Positions 1 to 28,740 of a stretch of 60,000 nucleotides of DNA are shown piece after piece. How positions within the stretch are numbered: position 1 is the first letter of the stretch; every line of letters starts with the position of its first letter. The translations under genes and the position numbers were made by a program. Source of the stretch: Liolophura sinensis (lineage: Eukaryota > Mollusca > Polyplacophora > Chitonida > Chitonidae); the NCBI RefSeq assembly GCF_032854445.1, contig NC_088295.1, forward strand, positions 58,387,249 through 58,447,248. The letters run 5' to 3'. The notes below the pieces were generated by a model. It was not told the origin of the DNA. It saw nothing but the letters and a program-made list of their open reading frames with translations, and ran no database searches.

Positions 1-342
1 TCTTATTTCTGAACTTATTGGCAACGTTAAACGCTTTGAGGAGTGTTACAGAATAAAAATAATGTTTATGCTATGGTTATGCTATAGCAGTTCTACAGTC
101 AAATAAGGTGGACGAACTTAAAACAAGTAATTTAAATAAAAACAAACCTCGCCCACCTTATTGACTGTAAAACTGTCGTTAGACACCCATAGCAAGATCA
201 TTATTTATTAATTTTATTACATCTTGGACAAGATGACTGACATTGATGCTTTCATTCCCAACTCTACTCGAACCGTCCTCAGTTATTACTCCTATTACGA
301 TAAGCACCGTTCCTTTTCAGTGTTCTTCTTTCTCAGTGTTAC

Positions 343-17130
<16,788 letters not shown>

Positions 17131-17263
17131 TGTGAGGTTTTTCGCAGACACCGTTTAAGACTGCCTCGCTATAGTGGGGTCTCGCCTTATGGACTGGATA
17201 GGAAAATGGAGATATTTTTGTATATACAACAAAGAACAGTGTCCACTGTAAAATGTCTTGATA

Positions 17264-17273
17264 CTTATATACT
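17264..17273 (-). promoter_or_regulatory. Possible TATA box of CLCA-B
   Basis: Minus strand reads AGTATATAAG about 135 nt upstream of the ATG. Flanking sequence (plus ATGGTGGCA near 17331) resembles the upstream region of copy A, so the promoter may have been duplicated with the gene. Confidence 0.35.
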
Positions 17274-18462
17274 TGTGATATATGATACTTATTTGGGACG
17301 GTTTATAAATACAACAAGGAAGTTACCTCTATGGTGGCATAGTGTTGCCAGCGTTTTATAAATACTGTGCAATCCCCTGGGATTGCTGAAAATGCCAGGT
17401 AGAAAAAGGTTATGGAGGAGTCATGTGCAAACATGAAAATACCCTGCATTTTGGGAGGGGATCTCTGTTGGAAGTTGTATCGTTAGCATCGCACGCCTAA
17501 TCATTATGCAGTTAGATCTATATTAATTTTTGTTTGGTAATATTCGTGTAGATTCATTTGAGAAAAAAAATATGAAAATTTGCTTCAGTCCACTTTAGTG
17601 TTTTGATTATAACAGTTGATGTCGGTCACACAGAAATATTTTTATTGACGGCGGTGGTCGATTTATTGTTTACTGTAGGCGTTCGGACCACCATACTTTT
17701 CGCATAAAAGGTCGCTTTGACATCAGCCTGTCATTTGTAGCGTAACATACCTCCATTCTAAGCTCCAGACATCTGCTGCCCTGTGATCTTATGCCCCTGT
17801 GGTGATGTGCGGTTCATTGTTGTCTTACCTACTCCCAGGTATGGGCTGAGAAATGAATACACACCGATCGGCAATTTCATATAGATATGTATTTAGACCG
17901 CAATGTCTATGAGCGTACGGACAAAGGAACGTCTGGGCTCTTCAGGGTTCAGTATTTAAAAAGCGAGGTTCTTTTGAAAACTGCACATTCGGGCATGCCA
18001 TCCAACTATGCAGCATTGAGCATGTTATATTAAGAAAAATGTCAATATGAATGAACATATAAATATAAAAAGAGAATTTATAGAGAGAACTTTGTGATAC
18101 AGTACAAGGTGCACAGAAACATGTACTCCACTACATAATCCGAACTAAACGTCGTCTAACGTGATTAGCGCCCACCTCCTATTCAGTGTATCTGGGTCAA
18201 ACCTGCGTGATGCAATACACTGCACTGAATAATGAAAGGTTCTACGCGATATAGGGTTATATCGGTTTTATACCCCGTTCTGTCTGTTTCATAGGGTGAG
18301 ACTTCGAGGTATGTGCAATACACAGGGTGTGCGCTGAGGGTGCGCGGCTTTAGTTTACGAGGCATCACTTTGTACTATGAGCAAGGGGATAAACAGTTTA
18401 AAATAGTGGTACCTAAATATTTAGTTTAGTGGGTATGTTAAAAAATTGCCAAAAAGACCGGA

Positions 18463-18650
18463 GGGGCCTCCGTGGCCGAGGTTGTACTAACACGCTAGTA
18501 CAGTGTAATGGCCCAGGAGCCACTCACCAATGCGGTCGCTATGAGTTCAAGTCCAGCTCATGATGGCTTCGTCTCCATCTGTACGTGGGGAAGATCTACC
18601 AGCACTTTGTGGATGGTTAAGTTATTGGTTTCCCTTAGGCCGTACACCAA
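18463..18650 (+). repeat. SINE copy, 5' part
   Basis: Plus orientation. The tRNA-like head GGGGCCTCCGTGGCCGAGG leads into ATGAGTTCAAGTCCAGCTCA and a decayed core ending near GGTTTCCCTTAGG. The 3' end is lost. Confidence 0.85.
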
Positions 18651-18683
18651 AAATGGTCAGCTGCAGTGAAAAGACTTTACACT

Positions 18684-19269
18684 CTATGTAAAAAAATACA
18701 GACTTACATTCGTCTCTCCCAAAAAAACGGAAATGGAAATAGGTTTATAATTCCACTCAGAGGGTGCTGGATTTTGCTCATTCATTACGTACATGTGTGT
18801 CAGCCAGCGAGTATATACTGTCTTACACTCCATCAGGAATGGATGGCTGATAGCATTATCAGTGTCATTAACTGACTGGTTACAAAGAATGGTTTGATAA
18901 AAATCAACGAGTGAGTTTTTAACTTCATTTGTAATATCCCACGTCCACAAATGTGATCTTCTTACTCAATGGCCAGTTAGCTTAATGTAATGAGGTTTCT
19001 TGTTGTTTGCTGTTTAGGTCATATGAAGGTGGTGTCTCCTCGGAGCAGAACAGTCTTAGTACCAAGAGTTTTAAAGCGAAACGTGTGAAACCTGTATGAC
19101 ATGAATCAGCAGCCAAACAGTCGATGACACCAAAGTATCCAGAGGCCAGTTTCACGAAACTTTGCAAATTCGAATTCTCGTAATAACCTCTTGGCACCTG
19201 GTGCACTCCGTTGCTTAGTAGTTGGCGGCGTGCTAGAGCCGCACAGTAGTTCATTAGACTCTCTTTCAT
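18684..19269 (-). other. Unidentified adjoining open frames, possible decayed gene
   Basis: Two minus-strand frames abut within about 30 bp but in different frames: 19269-18982 (contains GVHQVPRGYYENSN and SGYFGVIDCLAADSC) and 18950-18684 (contains WTWDITNEVKNSLVDFYQ and HPFLMECKTVYTRW). They look more protein-like than other spacer frames, yet the second lacks a near ATG and I recognise no family. They could be a frameshifted gene remnant or chance. Confidence 0.25.
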
Positions 19270-19305
19270 GCCCTCATTTCAAGACAGCTCGTGCAGGCTT
19301 CTCTT

Positions 19306-19385
19306 CTGGTCACACGTAGGAAGGTCTGTACCCAACCCGCGGATGGTCGTGGCCGTCGTAGTATAAGTGAAATATTCTTGAGGTG
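19306..19385 (+). repeat. SINE 3' fragment
   Basis: Plus: TACCCAACCCGCGGATGGTC and CGTAGTATAAGTGAAATATT, core remnants of the SINE family. Confidence 0.65.
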
Positions 19386-19943
19386 TCTTGGGAGTATATA
19401 TGCTGTTACGGTATTGAAAACAGCAACAGAAAACAGACTCAGTGACTCAATATTACAATGTAAACAATGCTTTATATATAAAATGAGACGTGCAGTTTTA
19501 CAGACAGTTCAACAACAACAACAACATACACATCAGTATTACCGGTCTTTAAAAGTTTCCAGTTCACCTTTGCATCCCAAGGACCGTGTTCCAGGAGATC
19601 CAACGTAAAGACCATGGGATAAACACACAATTCACACAAGTCACAAATTGTCTCAGACAGGTACTTCGCCAGGTTAGCGAACGCGAACACAGTACACAGG
19701 TTACACAGAACTGGAACAGTCAAGTCTTTGAATGACGTCACACCCGCAGAGCACAACACAGGGTAAATACAGGCATGGAGGTATAATCCACTTTAGAACA
19801 GTCACAGCTCCCACAGAAGCTCACAAACGAGCCGTTCAGAGACGTAGAGTAATGTCACCTTGTGGCAGAACGAACGTCCTTTGCAAAACTGAAAACTTCA
19901 GTTTAGAGTCCTTGACGACCTTGTCGGTCAGGTGAGGTCAGCG

Positions 19944-20337
19944 TGTTAAACAAATTACACAGTCAACACTGTATAATCATAATAAAGATCCGAACACCAA
20001 TAAACGTGACTTCCGCAGAAATTGACATAAACCAGACATCAGTACAACTATGGTACACAAACGGTGTCGGCATAAAAATCTGTCCTCCCAAATGAAACTG
20101 GCATCACCAGCTCATATCAATATAATGGACTCGATACGAGAGCGTCGCACACTCTCCTGGCTCCCTGTGGATGCAGTCAAAAAAACCTCCCTCTCTGCAC
20201 AGAAAACACGGCTTATATACGCTCCAGGTGGATTCAACTTTTCAACACAGAGTTTAACAGCCAATGAACAGCCAGTTAAATAAACAGAGCATTGAACAAG
20301 GTGCTTTCCATCAGGTCCGCGCTGTACATATATAACA
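19944..20337 (-). mobile_element. Possible solo LTR (TGTTA...TAACA)
   Basis: About 394 bp bounded by TGTTA and TAACA, with a TATA-like GCGTATATAAGCC on the minus strand at about 20213-20225. The 5-bp flanks (CAGCG, GGGCC) do not match, no primer-binding site is evident and no internal genes are nearby. It may instead be an ordinary promoter region. Confidence 0.25.
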
Positions 20338-21149
20338 GGGCCTGTTATGCTTTCACAAAGGTCCGCAGACTAACAGTACATGAAGGCGTTAAATAGTCAT
20401 ATATAACAATGCAAAAAGGCGATTTTGTTAAATATGCGTATTTTTTGCGAACATTTTTTCACAAATTAACAGTGAGCAGCGCACACAAATTAGCCGTTCT
20501 GGAGAAAAATACGTTTAAACAATTTTTGTGCATGACAACATGGCGGCAAAAGTAGGTCACGCTAAAAGTTAAATCTTGTGCACAAAAATTGCCCTGCACA
20601 TTTTTTCCAAAACAGTCAAGACACAAAAAATAATCCATACGATAACAATAGGCTTTGAAAACTTTTAACAAAGCAGTGTTGATAGAAAATAATTCATTTG
20701 CCTCGAACTTCAGTTCGAGCTGACAATTCCTGCTGTTCCACCCTATAGCATGCACTATCTGTATAATGACTAACAGGTGTGTGCAGGATAACCAAGAGCA
20801 AATCACGGGGATCATGTTTATGGGTAAAGCGAGACAGTCGACAATTAATTTCACATTCAACTACGTGTTGACGTTTCGTGTCACAAATCGGTCCATAGTT
20901 ATAAATCTGACGATGATCGCTTCCTCATGCATCTCTGTTAAAAAAGTCTAGATTGGACATGATCACCGAAAGTTTGAACTACAGCGTCAAACAAGTTAGA
21001 TTATAATTTCTGGTTCTGGCAGCTGTGACCTTTACCTTTTCACAACTTTTGTCTGCAGAAGCCTCTGGCTGTTTAGTACCACCATGTGAAGAGCTAAGAT
21101 ATAAACCCTGCAGCACAAATTAATATCACCCAGGAAGGCCACTCCCACC

Positions 21150-21250
21150 ATCCACCCACAGATTCCGAAAAACCCTCCCAAGCCACCCACGCCCCAACCT
21201 CCCCACCCCCACCCTCGCCACGCCACAACCCAAACCCCACCCCCACTCTG
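21150..21250 (-). other. G-rich tract on minus strand (possible G-quadruplex)
   Basis: Plus strand is strongly C-rich, with many CCC/CCCC runs such as CCCCACCCCCACCC; the minus strand therefore carries closely spaced GGG runs. It sits immediately upstream of the Ig pseudo-exons. Confidence 0.6.
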
Positions 21251-21252
21251 AG

Positions 21253-21547
21253 TGATTCTGAGAAATGTCTCATCCAGCACCGTTTTAGCTTGTGACCAAA
21301 TCAACTTTACCTTTGAAACTCCAGAAAGAAAAGCCCTAGCCTGTATAAGGCCCACATACGGAATCCAGGTAATGTCCGGGAAATAGATCCGGGTGACTGT
21401 AACCAGAACGCCAGTTCGGTTCAGATCCCAACCCGGACACTGAGGTTTACAGCTAGTGCCGAGGAGAACGGAGCTGAGCTGTACTGTAACGCCTCCAACA
21501 GACTGATCCTCCTGTACGCTCAGAAGTCTTCACACTCAATGTACACT
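21253..21547 (+). pseudogene. Decayed Ig-domain exon, copy 1
   Basis: Aligns along its length with Ig3 of the right-hand receptor (54035-54346), sharing TTTACAGCTAGTGCCGAGG and GAGCTGTACTGTAACGCCTC. It has lost a base after TGTATAAGG (near 21355), has a small deletion after CCTCCAACAG that shifts the frame back, and the first canonical Cys is Phe (NFTFET). The acceptor AG at 21251-21252 and donor ACT/GTAAGT still look usable. Confidence 0.8.
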
Positions 21548-21759
21548 GTAAGTATTGGAGTCTTTCTTCCCCACATATCTGGTTAAATGAAATGTTCATG
21601 CTCATTGGCAAAGAGACCAGCGGCACAAAATATCTTTTGGGTGTTTTTTGGTGTTTTTTTTCATGTTCAACATATAGATATCTTTGTTCTTTGTTGTTTC
21701 CAACACATGCCCATTACGCTGTTTATATAACATTACGTACACTCTGACGAACTTTCCAG

Positions 21760-22236
21760 ATACAGTGTTAGCCGGTGATCCCACTACCTTTACCTGTGTG
21801 GCTTCGGCCAGTAAGCCCAATGCCTGTATAAGGTCTTACGCACGGAGTTCCGGTAATCTCCGGGAGCTAGACAAGTGTGATTGGAACAAGGGCTCCACCT
21901 CGGTGCAGACCACAAAGCGAACAATGACATTTACAGCTAGTGCCGAGGAGAACAGAGATTAGCTGTACTGTAACTCCTTCAACAGTGTGACGGATCCTCC
22001 TGTACGCTCACAAGTCACACTCAATGCCTGTATAAGGTCTTACGCACGGAGTTCCGGTAATCTCCGGGAGCTAGACAAGTGTGATTGGAACAAGGGCTCC
22101 ACCTCGGTGCAGACCACAAAGCGAACAATGACATTTACAGCTAGTGCCGAGGAGAACAGAGATAAGCTGTACTGTAACGCCTCCAACAGTGTGACGGATC
22201 CTCCTGTACGCTCACAAGTCACACTCAATGCACATG
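21760..22236 (+). pseudogene. Ig-domain exon, copy 2, with internal 204-bp duplication and stop
   Basis: Acceptor TTTCCAG, donor CATG/GTGAGT, 477 nt, phase 1 to 1, like a normal Ig exon of the receptor. It begins DTVLAGDPTTFTCVASAS. A 204-bp segment (68 codons) ending at the 3' side is tandemly repeated. The first repeat carries TAG at 21960-21962 where the second has AAG, so full translation would stop. Without a signal-peptide exon or downstream exons nearby, I call it a pseudogene remnant. Confidence 0.75.
21819..22226 (+). repeat. Tandem 204-bp duplication within an Ig exon
   Basis: Unit 1 at 21819-22022 and unit 2 at 22023-22226 differ at about three sites by eye (GATTAG/GATAAG, ACTCCTTC/ACGCCTCC). 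The length is a multiple of three, keeping the frame. Confidence 0.93.
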
Positions 22237-23137
22237 GTGAGTATTAAAACAATCTTAACCTGGAACACTTATCCTGAGCAATGATGTCAACGAGAAGATC
22301 GTTTCCTAACATAATAATTTAAACTTTATTGGAAGAATCAGTCCTTACAAAATTCACCGCATGTTCATATAATCACATAAGTATATATTACACAGCTGTT
22401 TACTCGACAGGGAAACATATACTCGGTGACAGGATACAGAAACAAGGTCAGCGAACCCCAGAATGTGAGGGTTAATGCCACCATTTCCCCATCACTAAGT
22501 TTTAGTGTTACTAAGAAACTTTGCAGCTGACATAATGATTTCATATGAAAGACGTCATTGTTTCTATCTCGCTAAGGATGTTGTGCATACATGACAAAAT
22601 CAAACTATTTTTAGTGTTGGAAATTTCTAATCCTATTACATTTAAGTTTTCTCCTCATTCACATTATTAATTCTGTAAATAAACAAAGTCTGACAATTTG
22701 GCCTTGTTTTGTGTAAGAATGTTAGTTATCTATAATTACAGACATTTGGTAATGATGTTCGTTATTTAGGTAATGCGATGCTGTAGGTAATGGTCGGTGC
22801 ATCGATGAAGTCCATTGTTTGGCTTACATGTATCTAAAGGGTTAGGTATCATTTTAAAACAGAATAAAATCAAATCATTTTCTATAAGACTTTCTCGTGG
22901 TTAACAGAGGATGGTGAAAATCCTAGCGTTATCAGCATCTTATATTTGAGAGAAATGTATTACGCATTTTTAGAACGAAAAACGGGAAAACCGGGGTCGG
23001 ATTACAAGAACTAAAACGATTATGCAGTCCCAAGAATATACATACTTTGTTGACAAACGAAAATAAATTAACCACAATACGTGCAGGACTGTCATTCTTA
23101 TTTTTACACTTTTCATATTAATCATACTACACATGAG

Positions 23138-23269
<132 letters not shown>

Positions 23270-24149
23270 GGTTTGGTGTGGGTTTGGATGATAAAATACT
23301 TTAGCTTTCATCTCGGACCAAAAGATCTACCGAAATTGGACAAAGTTTGTTCAAAATATAAGAGTGTGGAATGTCCCGTCCTCTCTACAGTCCATTCAAC
23401 CCATCTTAAAGGTTGAGTAATTTAGCAAGTGAACACATTGCTTGAAGGGACCAGTTGGCCAAATACTCGACTTCAGTATTCTGAACATCGGAGAATGATT
23501 TATTCTCGGATTCTACAAGAATATTAGCATGTCTTTATTCAGAAGTTTGTGTCTTTTGGCACTGACATGTTTGGTTATTAATCGGTATAATTTCATTATC
23601 TTTAAAGTATTTTTTTATCTCTCAGTAAAGTTATGCATGTAAAGTCTGTCACTTTTCCAGTCATTCATATCTGTTATCATTCAATTTCTTACCATCTTTA
23701 TAAATGGATCTTGCTTTCTGTATGAGAATGAGTAAGTAATCTAAACTAAACCTCTTCCTCTCAAAGAAGTATCCATAAACAAATTGTCTTCATTATATGA
23801 TCGGACTGAGTAAATTTTATGACAGTGTAAGATTTCATCTTTAAGCTCTCTATTTGTTTTCTTCGCAATGTTGTTAAGCATCATCCATCTAAATTCCGAC
23901 AGATCAAATAACCATAATGAGTATCAACCGGAACCCATAGAATGAATGAACCTAGGGCGAGATTGTTGGTCAATTAAGTGGGGATATACTATAAATACTT
24001 CTTAGCCCATGCCTGTCTTTAACACCCAATGTGTGTGCTTTACTTCACTTGCCATTTACCTGAGAAGTGAATATTAAGGGTACCGCCCTGTTCGCATTAC
24101 TAGGATGAAAGATTTTCTATCTGATTGTGCACTCGAGCCTCTTGTTAAG

Positions 24150-26000
24150 ATACTGGTCCTCTCGTTAAGATACTAGCACACCGTTGTTAACGCTCAAGAA
24201 AATGGCAATCTGCTGGTGCTTTCTACCCGCTTTAAAGTGAAATATATATATATATTACATTCCGTGTATCCCATAGCGAAGTGGTTTCCCGTGAAATGCC
24301 TGCTCTTAGTACTCGTTTGCCCTTTCACACAGAAATTAACAGTCAACCATCGCATGAATAAAAAGTTTATGAATAGCGCGCTAAACATTAATGAGAAAAA
24401 ATACATGTAAATCAAGTTAAAATGGTCTAATTTCAGATTTACCTTTCATAGGTGCACTGGCTTCCGTGCTTATTTGCTACGCTCTCTAGTAAAATGGTAA
24501 TCTCTGGAAAGTGTGTGAAAGTCAAAGGTTGAAGTATGGATTTTTTCACCTCTCCGAATATTCCGATGGTTTACATATGTGAAGGGATGATGAGCATATC
24601 ACCATTAGTTTCGCATTTACCGGTGTACATTCATGTGGTACATTTCGTAGGGTGCATATAGTAATATAGGAAACATTTCCCGCCAACAGTAATTTGTGCC
24701 AAAGCGGTGTACCCTATTTAGCCCAATCTTGTCATTCAGATGAACGTTTTTTTTTATGCAGCCTAACACCTCTCTTACTCATTTATTCATAGAGAACAAT
24801 GATCAAATCAGCTTGGGCCCTCAATGGTTCGTTCGTTCGACACGTGTGCTTTGTTCATTCAACATGTCACTTTGATTATCTTTTCATATCTATACGACAC
24901 ATGTATTTAGTGCCTTAGTGTAACAAATAAGCAATGAGAGCAAATATTTGCCAGAACAGATCTGCACGGTTTATTCAGTAAGAGCTGCTAATATAAACCA
25001 ATCTTGTTTAATAATAAAGAGCAACCTTTAAAAACAGGACTTGAACAAGAGACGTGGAGAGAGTTCTTGGTAGGAACACTTAATGACATGTTTTAGCCAT
25101 AAACATTTTCTAATTATTTTACATATCCAAAATCACATACCTATAGCATCAGTATAATACATATATATAGAGGTTGGCCTGAGCGTGACACTCAGCATTT
25201 ACACGTGAACATTCTCTTCCGATATTCTCCAAATTCGGCAGTCTGCTCAGGGCACCCCAGTCGAGCTTACGGCACCCATAAACTGTCAGCCATCTTATCG
25301 GCAAGCGGTTTACGAATAGGGCGCTAAACAACCGATCAAAGTACACATATACATGTTGATAAAATTGAAACGCCTGACTTCTGACGTAGCAATCATATAC
25401 CGGCTTCAATGCTTCATAGCTACGCTGCGACGTCTATTAAAATAGATTTTTAATCATTTTTTGACGGGTTCACAGATTCACAGTTATGCATATAGACTTT
25501 TCACATCTCGGAATATTCGGGTAATTTACATATATAAAGGATTGGAAGGTGATGAGCTTACTGTCGGGTACAAGTCTTAAAACCATGTTACTGGTGCAAA
25601 CTCCTGCAGCACATTTCGTTATTTATTTGATTGGTGTTTTACGCTGTACTCAAGAATATTTCACTTATACGACGGCAGCCAGCATTATGGTGGGAGGAAA
25701 CCGGGCAGAGCCCGGCGGAAACCCACGACCATCCGCAGGTTGCTGTCAGACCTTCCCACTTACGGCCAGCATGAGCTTGAACTCACATCGACCGCATTGG
25801 TGAGAGACTCCTGGGTCATTACGCTGCGCTAACGCTCTAACCGACCCCTCCAGGGCACATTTCGTAAAGACATGGGTCATTTGCAATGGAAGACCTATCC
25901 TGCCAACAGTAATTTGTGCTAAAGCTATTTAGTATATATATTATCTATTCCTGCCAGATGCGTTTTGTAGGCAGCCTAATTATTTGTCACTTATTCATCC
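24150..26000. repeat. Diverged direct duplication (about 24.15-24.9 and 25.1-26.0 kb)
   Basis: Shared landmarks in the same order: TTTCACvTCTCsGAATATTC (24547, 25499), GATGATGAGC / GGTGATGAGC, ACATTTCGT, and GCCAACAGTAATTTGTGC. The second copy was later split by a SINE. Confidence 0.65.
25620..25853 (-). repeat. SINE copy with target-site duplication
   Basis: Minus orientation, from ATTTATTTGATTGGTGTTTT to a truncated head. Flanked by GCACATTTCGT at 25609-25619 and 25855-25865, an 11-bp target-site duplication. Confidence 0.92.
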
Positions 26001-26189
26001 AAACAGTACAATGGGCACGTCATCTTGGTCCATGAGTGGTTTATTCGTCACATTTACTTTGTCAGTTTAAGGTTTGTTAATTTTTAACCACACATAATAG
26101 TCGTTTTGACTGTATTATTATATTAAGTACTGGTATGCTACTGCAATAAAGCACTGTTTATTCAGTATTCATGTTGCTTTCTTTTCCTA

Positions 26190-26790
26190 TCAACGTATAC
26201 AATTCTGTATAGTCCACGTAGTAAGGTCCGTGTAAACAATTCCGTGTAGTTCAACGTAGTTAGCTCCGTGTATACAGCTCCGTGTATTCAATTCTGTGTA
26301 GTCCACGTAGTAAGCTCTGTGTATACAATTCCCTGTAGTCTACGTACATGTAGCAAGCTCCGTGTATATAACTCTGTTTAGTCCACGTACATGTAGTATT
26401 TATTTATTTACTTATTTGTTTGATTAGTGTTTTTACGCCGTACTCAAGAATATTTCACTTATACGACGGCGACCAGCATTTTGGTGGGTGGAAACCGGGG
26501 CAGAGCCGGGGGAAACCCACGGCCATCCGCAGGTTGCTGTCAGACCTTCCCACTTACGGCCGGAGAGGAAGCCAGCATTAGCTGGACTTGAACTCACAGA
26601 GACCGCATTGGTGAGGAGACTCCTGGGTCATTACGCTGCGCTAGCGCGCTAACCATCTGAGCCCGTACATGTAGTAAGCTCCTTTTATAGAATTCCCTAT
26701 AGTCCGCGTACATGCAGTAATTTCCGTGTATACAACTCTGTGCAGTCCACGTACATGCAGGAAGCTCCGTGTATACAATTCTAGTGAGCT
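26190..26790. repeat. Satellite array, about 48-bp units
   Basis: Repeated AGTCCACGTACATGTAG plus AAGCTCCGTGTATACAATTC, roughly eight imperfect units, interrupted by a SINE. Confidence 0.85.
26399..26663 (-). repeat. SINE inserted into the satellite
   Basis: Near full length, minus orientation. Flanked by CGTACATGTAGTA at 26086+300 (26386-26398) and 26664-26676, a 13-bp target-site duplication. Confidence 0.93.
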
Positions 26791-28114
26791 TAATGCATTA
26801 TTTTACTCTGACGCATCGGATATTACAAATAAGCCTTTCCTGCATCGTAGGGAACTGTTGACCACTTCTACTTCAAGGTAACTCTCTTAGTTTAAAGGAC
26901 AAAACAACATCTGGCTAAAACATATTTCAATCGAAGGCAGCATACTCAAGTTTCCTAAAATGTATTATACTTTATTACTTTGATGAGATTTTAACGAATA
27001 ATATGTAGAACAAAACGACAGTACTGTACAAATGCCTGGTGTGAGTCCAGGCAGCCATCTGGAGAATTTTAGACAATCAAAAACGTTGCTATCAGATCGC
27101 ACGATCTAAGCTGTGACATAGCCGTTACCCATTCATCCCATGAAGTGAGACATAATAACACGGAACTACTGTATTGACACCATTTTGAAACCATTTACCA
27201 CGATTTATAGTTCCGTGTAGCCGAAGGGCCATTTCACACGGTGATTCACCACCACAGACGTGAAACCAGTTCATTTACCGTGTAATATTTAACGACGCCA
27301 TCACAAATTATGTCAGAGTATCATACCATCTCCGCCCAAACCCTATTCATCGTCCTGGGCCAACTTAGTCATTCTGTTGAAATTATATACATGCCCAAAT
27401 GCATTTTTTGTCGTTCATTTTAGGGTTCAGTAAAAAGTTTCTAAATAACAAATATCAGAGTCAGTGAAAAATTCATCAGGGATAAGGAAGGTATATGGAA
27501 ATGAGAACACAGCATCTCACCGGACAACGCTTAAAATTAATTAAATCTAATAATTTTTTATAAATTACCTAGATCGGCCTCTTAGATTTATTTCCAATTT
27601 TTTCAGAATTGAGCATGAATCTAGTTCTACAAAAGTCCTGTTGTAATTTTGTAATATTTAAATATGGCGCAAAATCACCAGCACAACCCCTCCAGAGGCT
27701 TCAATCTGAACCACGAATGCCCACGAAAGCTGACTGTTCATTGCAGACGGAACCCTTACGCATAGGCTGTACTTTCTACGGAATACATGCTGGAGTTCTT
27801 TGTAAATGATATATTAGGCCTACAGTATCAACAGATCAAGCAGTAGAAGAAATATCCTTCCAGTATGTCCAATTTCCGAGAAAGCTAACTACTGCTTAGT
27901 ATATTATACGGAAAGTAACTTCGAAGTTAGAGAGCTAAAGTAAACGTGACGTCACCTTGCTCTCGATAATGGAGACGTGTTGAAGCTGTGTCAAGCCTAA
28001 TTTTCACTAAACTTTTACTAGGTTGAAAAAAAAATATGTTAATATTTAATGCCGGTTTAAGGTACTTTGAATAGTAGTCTTTTAGTGGACATCAACATTA
28101 GTCCGGTGCTGTCT

Positions 28115-28120
28115 TTTATT
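28115..28120 (-). terminator. Candidate poly(A) signal of CLCA-A
   Basis: Minus strand AATAAA about 415 nt past the stop codon. It is the first good match seen in that direction; not confirmed. Confidence 0.35.
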
Positions 28121-28534
28121 TTAAAGTTATATATATTTCGCAGAACCTGTGATGCTAAGTTATTAATGAAACTGGTCATTGTAGAATAAGGCTTAATTGT
28201 TTTAATACAGGTTAATGATTTGAATACTGATTTTGCTATACTTGTTCTAAATGTCCAACGTTTAAACATTTGGCCACTAACTGTGTATATACAATACTAT
28301 ATACATAAGCGAATACAATGTAAGCAAATATAATAGAAAAGAATGCTGATTTGCACGTGACGTGGAAGATATCAAAATATAAAGAGTCGCTCATCCTGCT
28401 GTGCATGCTTTTCTGTATTACTTGAATGTGAGTGTTTTCTAATATTTGGCTGCTCTTTGACATCCCGTTTCCACTTGGGTCCATGGTTAAGATATCCTCG
28501 TCGTTTGTCGTGTATGTATATTATAATTCCAGTA

Positions 28535-28740
28535 TTAACGACTGCGATACATGAGAACCAGGCTCCCGACGACACAGCCGACCATTGAGGGTAGGTTCAG
28601 GGTATGTTTAGATGGACTAAGACTTTCACCATCATTCTCGTGCTTTAATACATGTAATAACACGGAGGCGATGTTAGAGCGTGGACTCACATTACCGCCA
28701 TCGTCAACAGCCTCCAAAGCAAAGTAGTACGTCACGCTTC
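28535..28740 (-). CDS. CLCA: CLCA-A exon 15 (end of FN3, C-terminus)
   Basis: 206 nt including the stop; acceptor CCAACAG after a good pyrimidine tract. Encodes GSVTYYFALEAVDDGGNVSP (FN3 end) and a tail ending MVGCVVGSLVLMYRSR, a hydrophobic stretch of only about 13 residues. The +1 frame continues open to 28372. Confidence 0.88.

Larger units (their letters stand above)
17274..21252. other. Spacer between CLCA-B and the Ig pseudo-exons
   Basis: Holds SINE pieces at 18463-18650 and 19306-19385, an LTR-like segment at 19944-20337, unexplained minus-strand frames at 18684-19269 and a C-rich tract at 21150-21250. No confident gene. Confidence 0.55.

Noticed and set aside
17131-17151. Earlier in-frame ATG of CLCA-B
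   Set aside because: Possible, but the second ATG aligns with the start of copy A and gives a standard signal peptide; kept as an alternative only.
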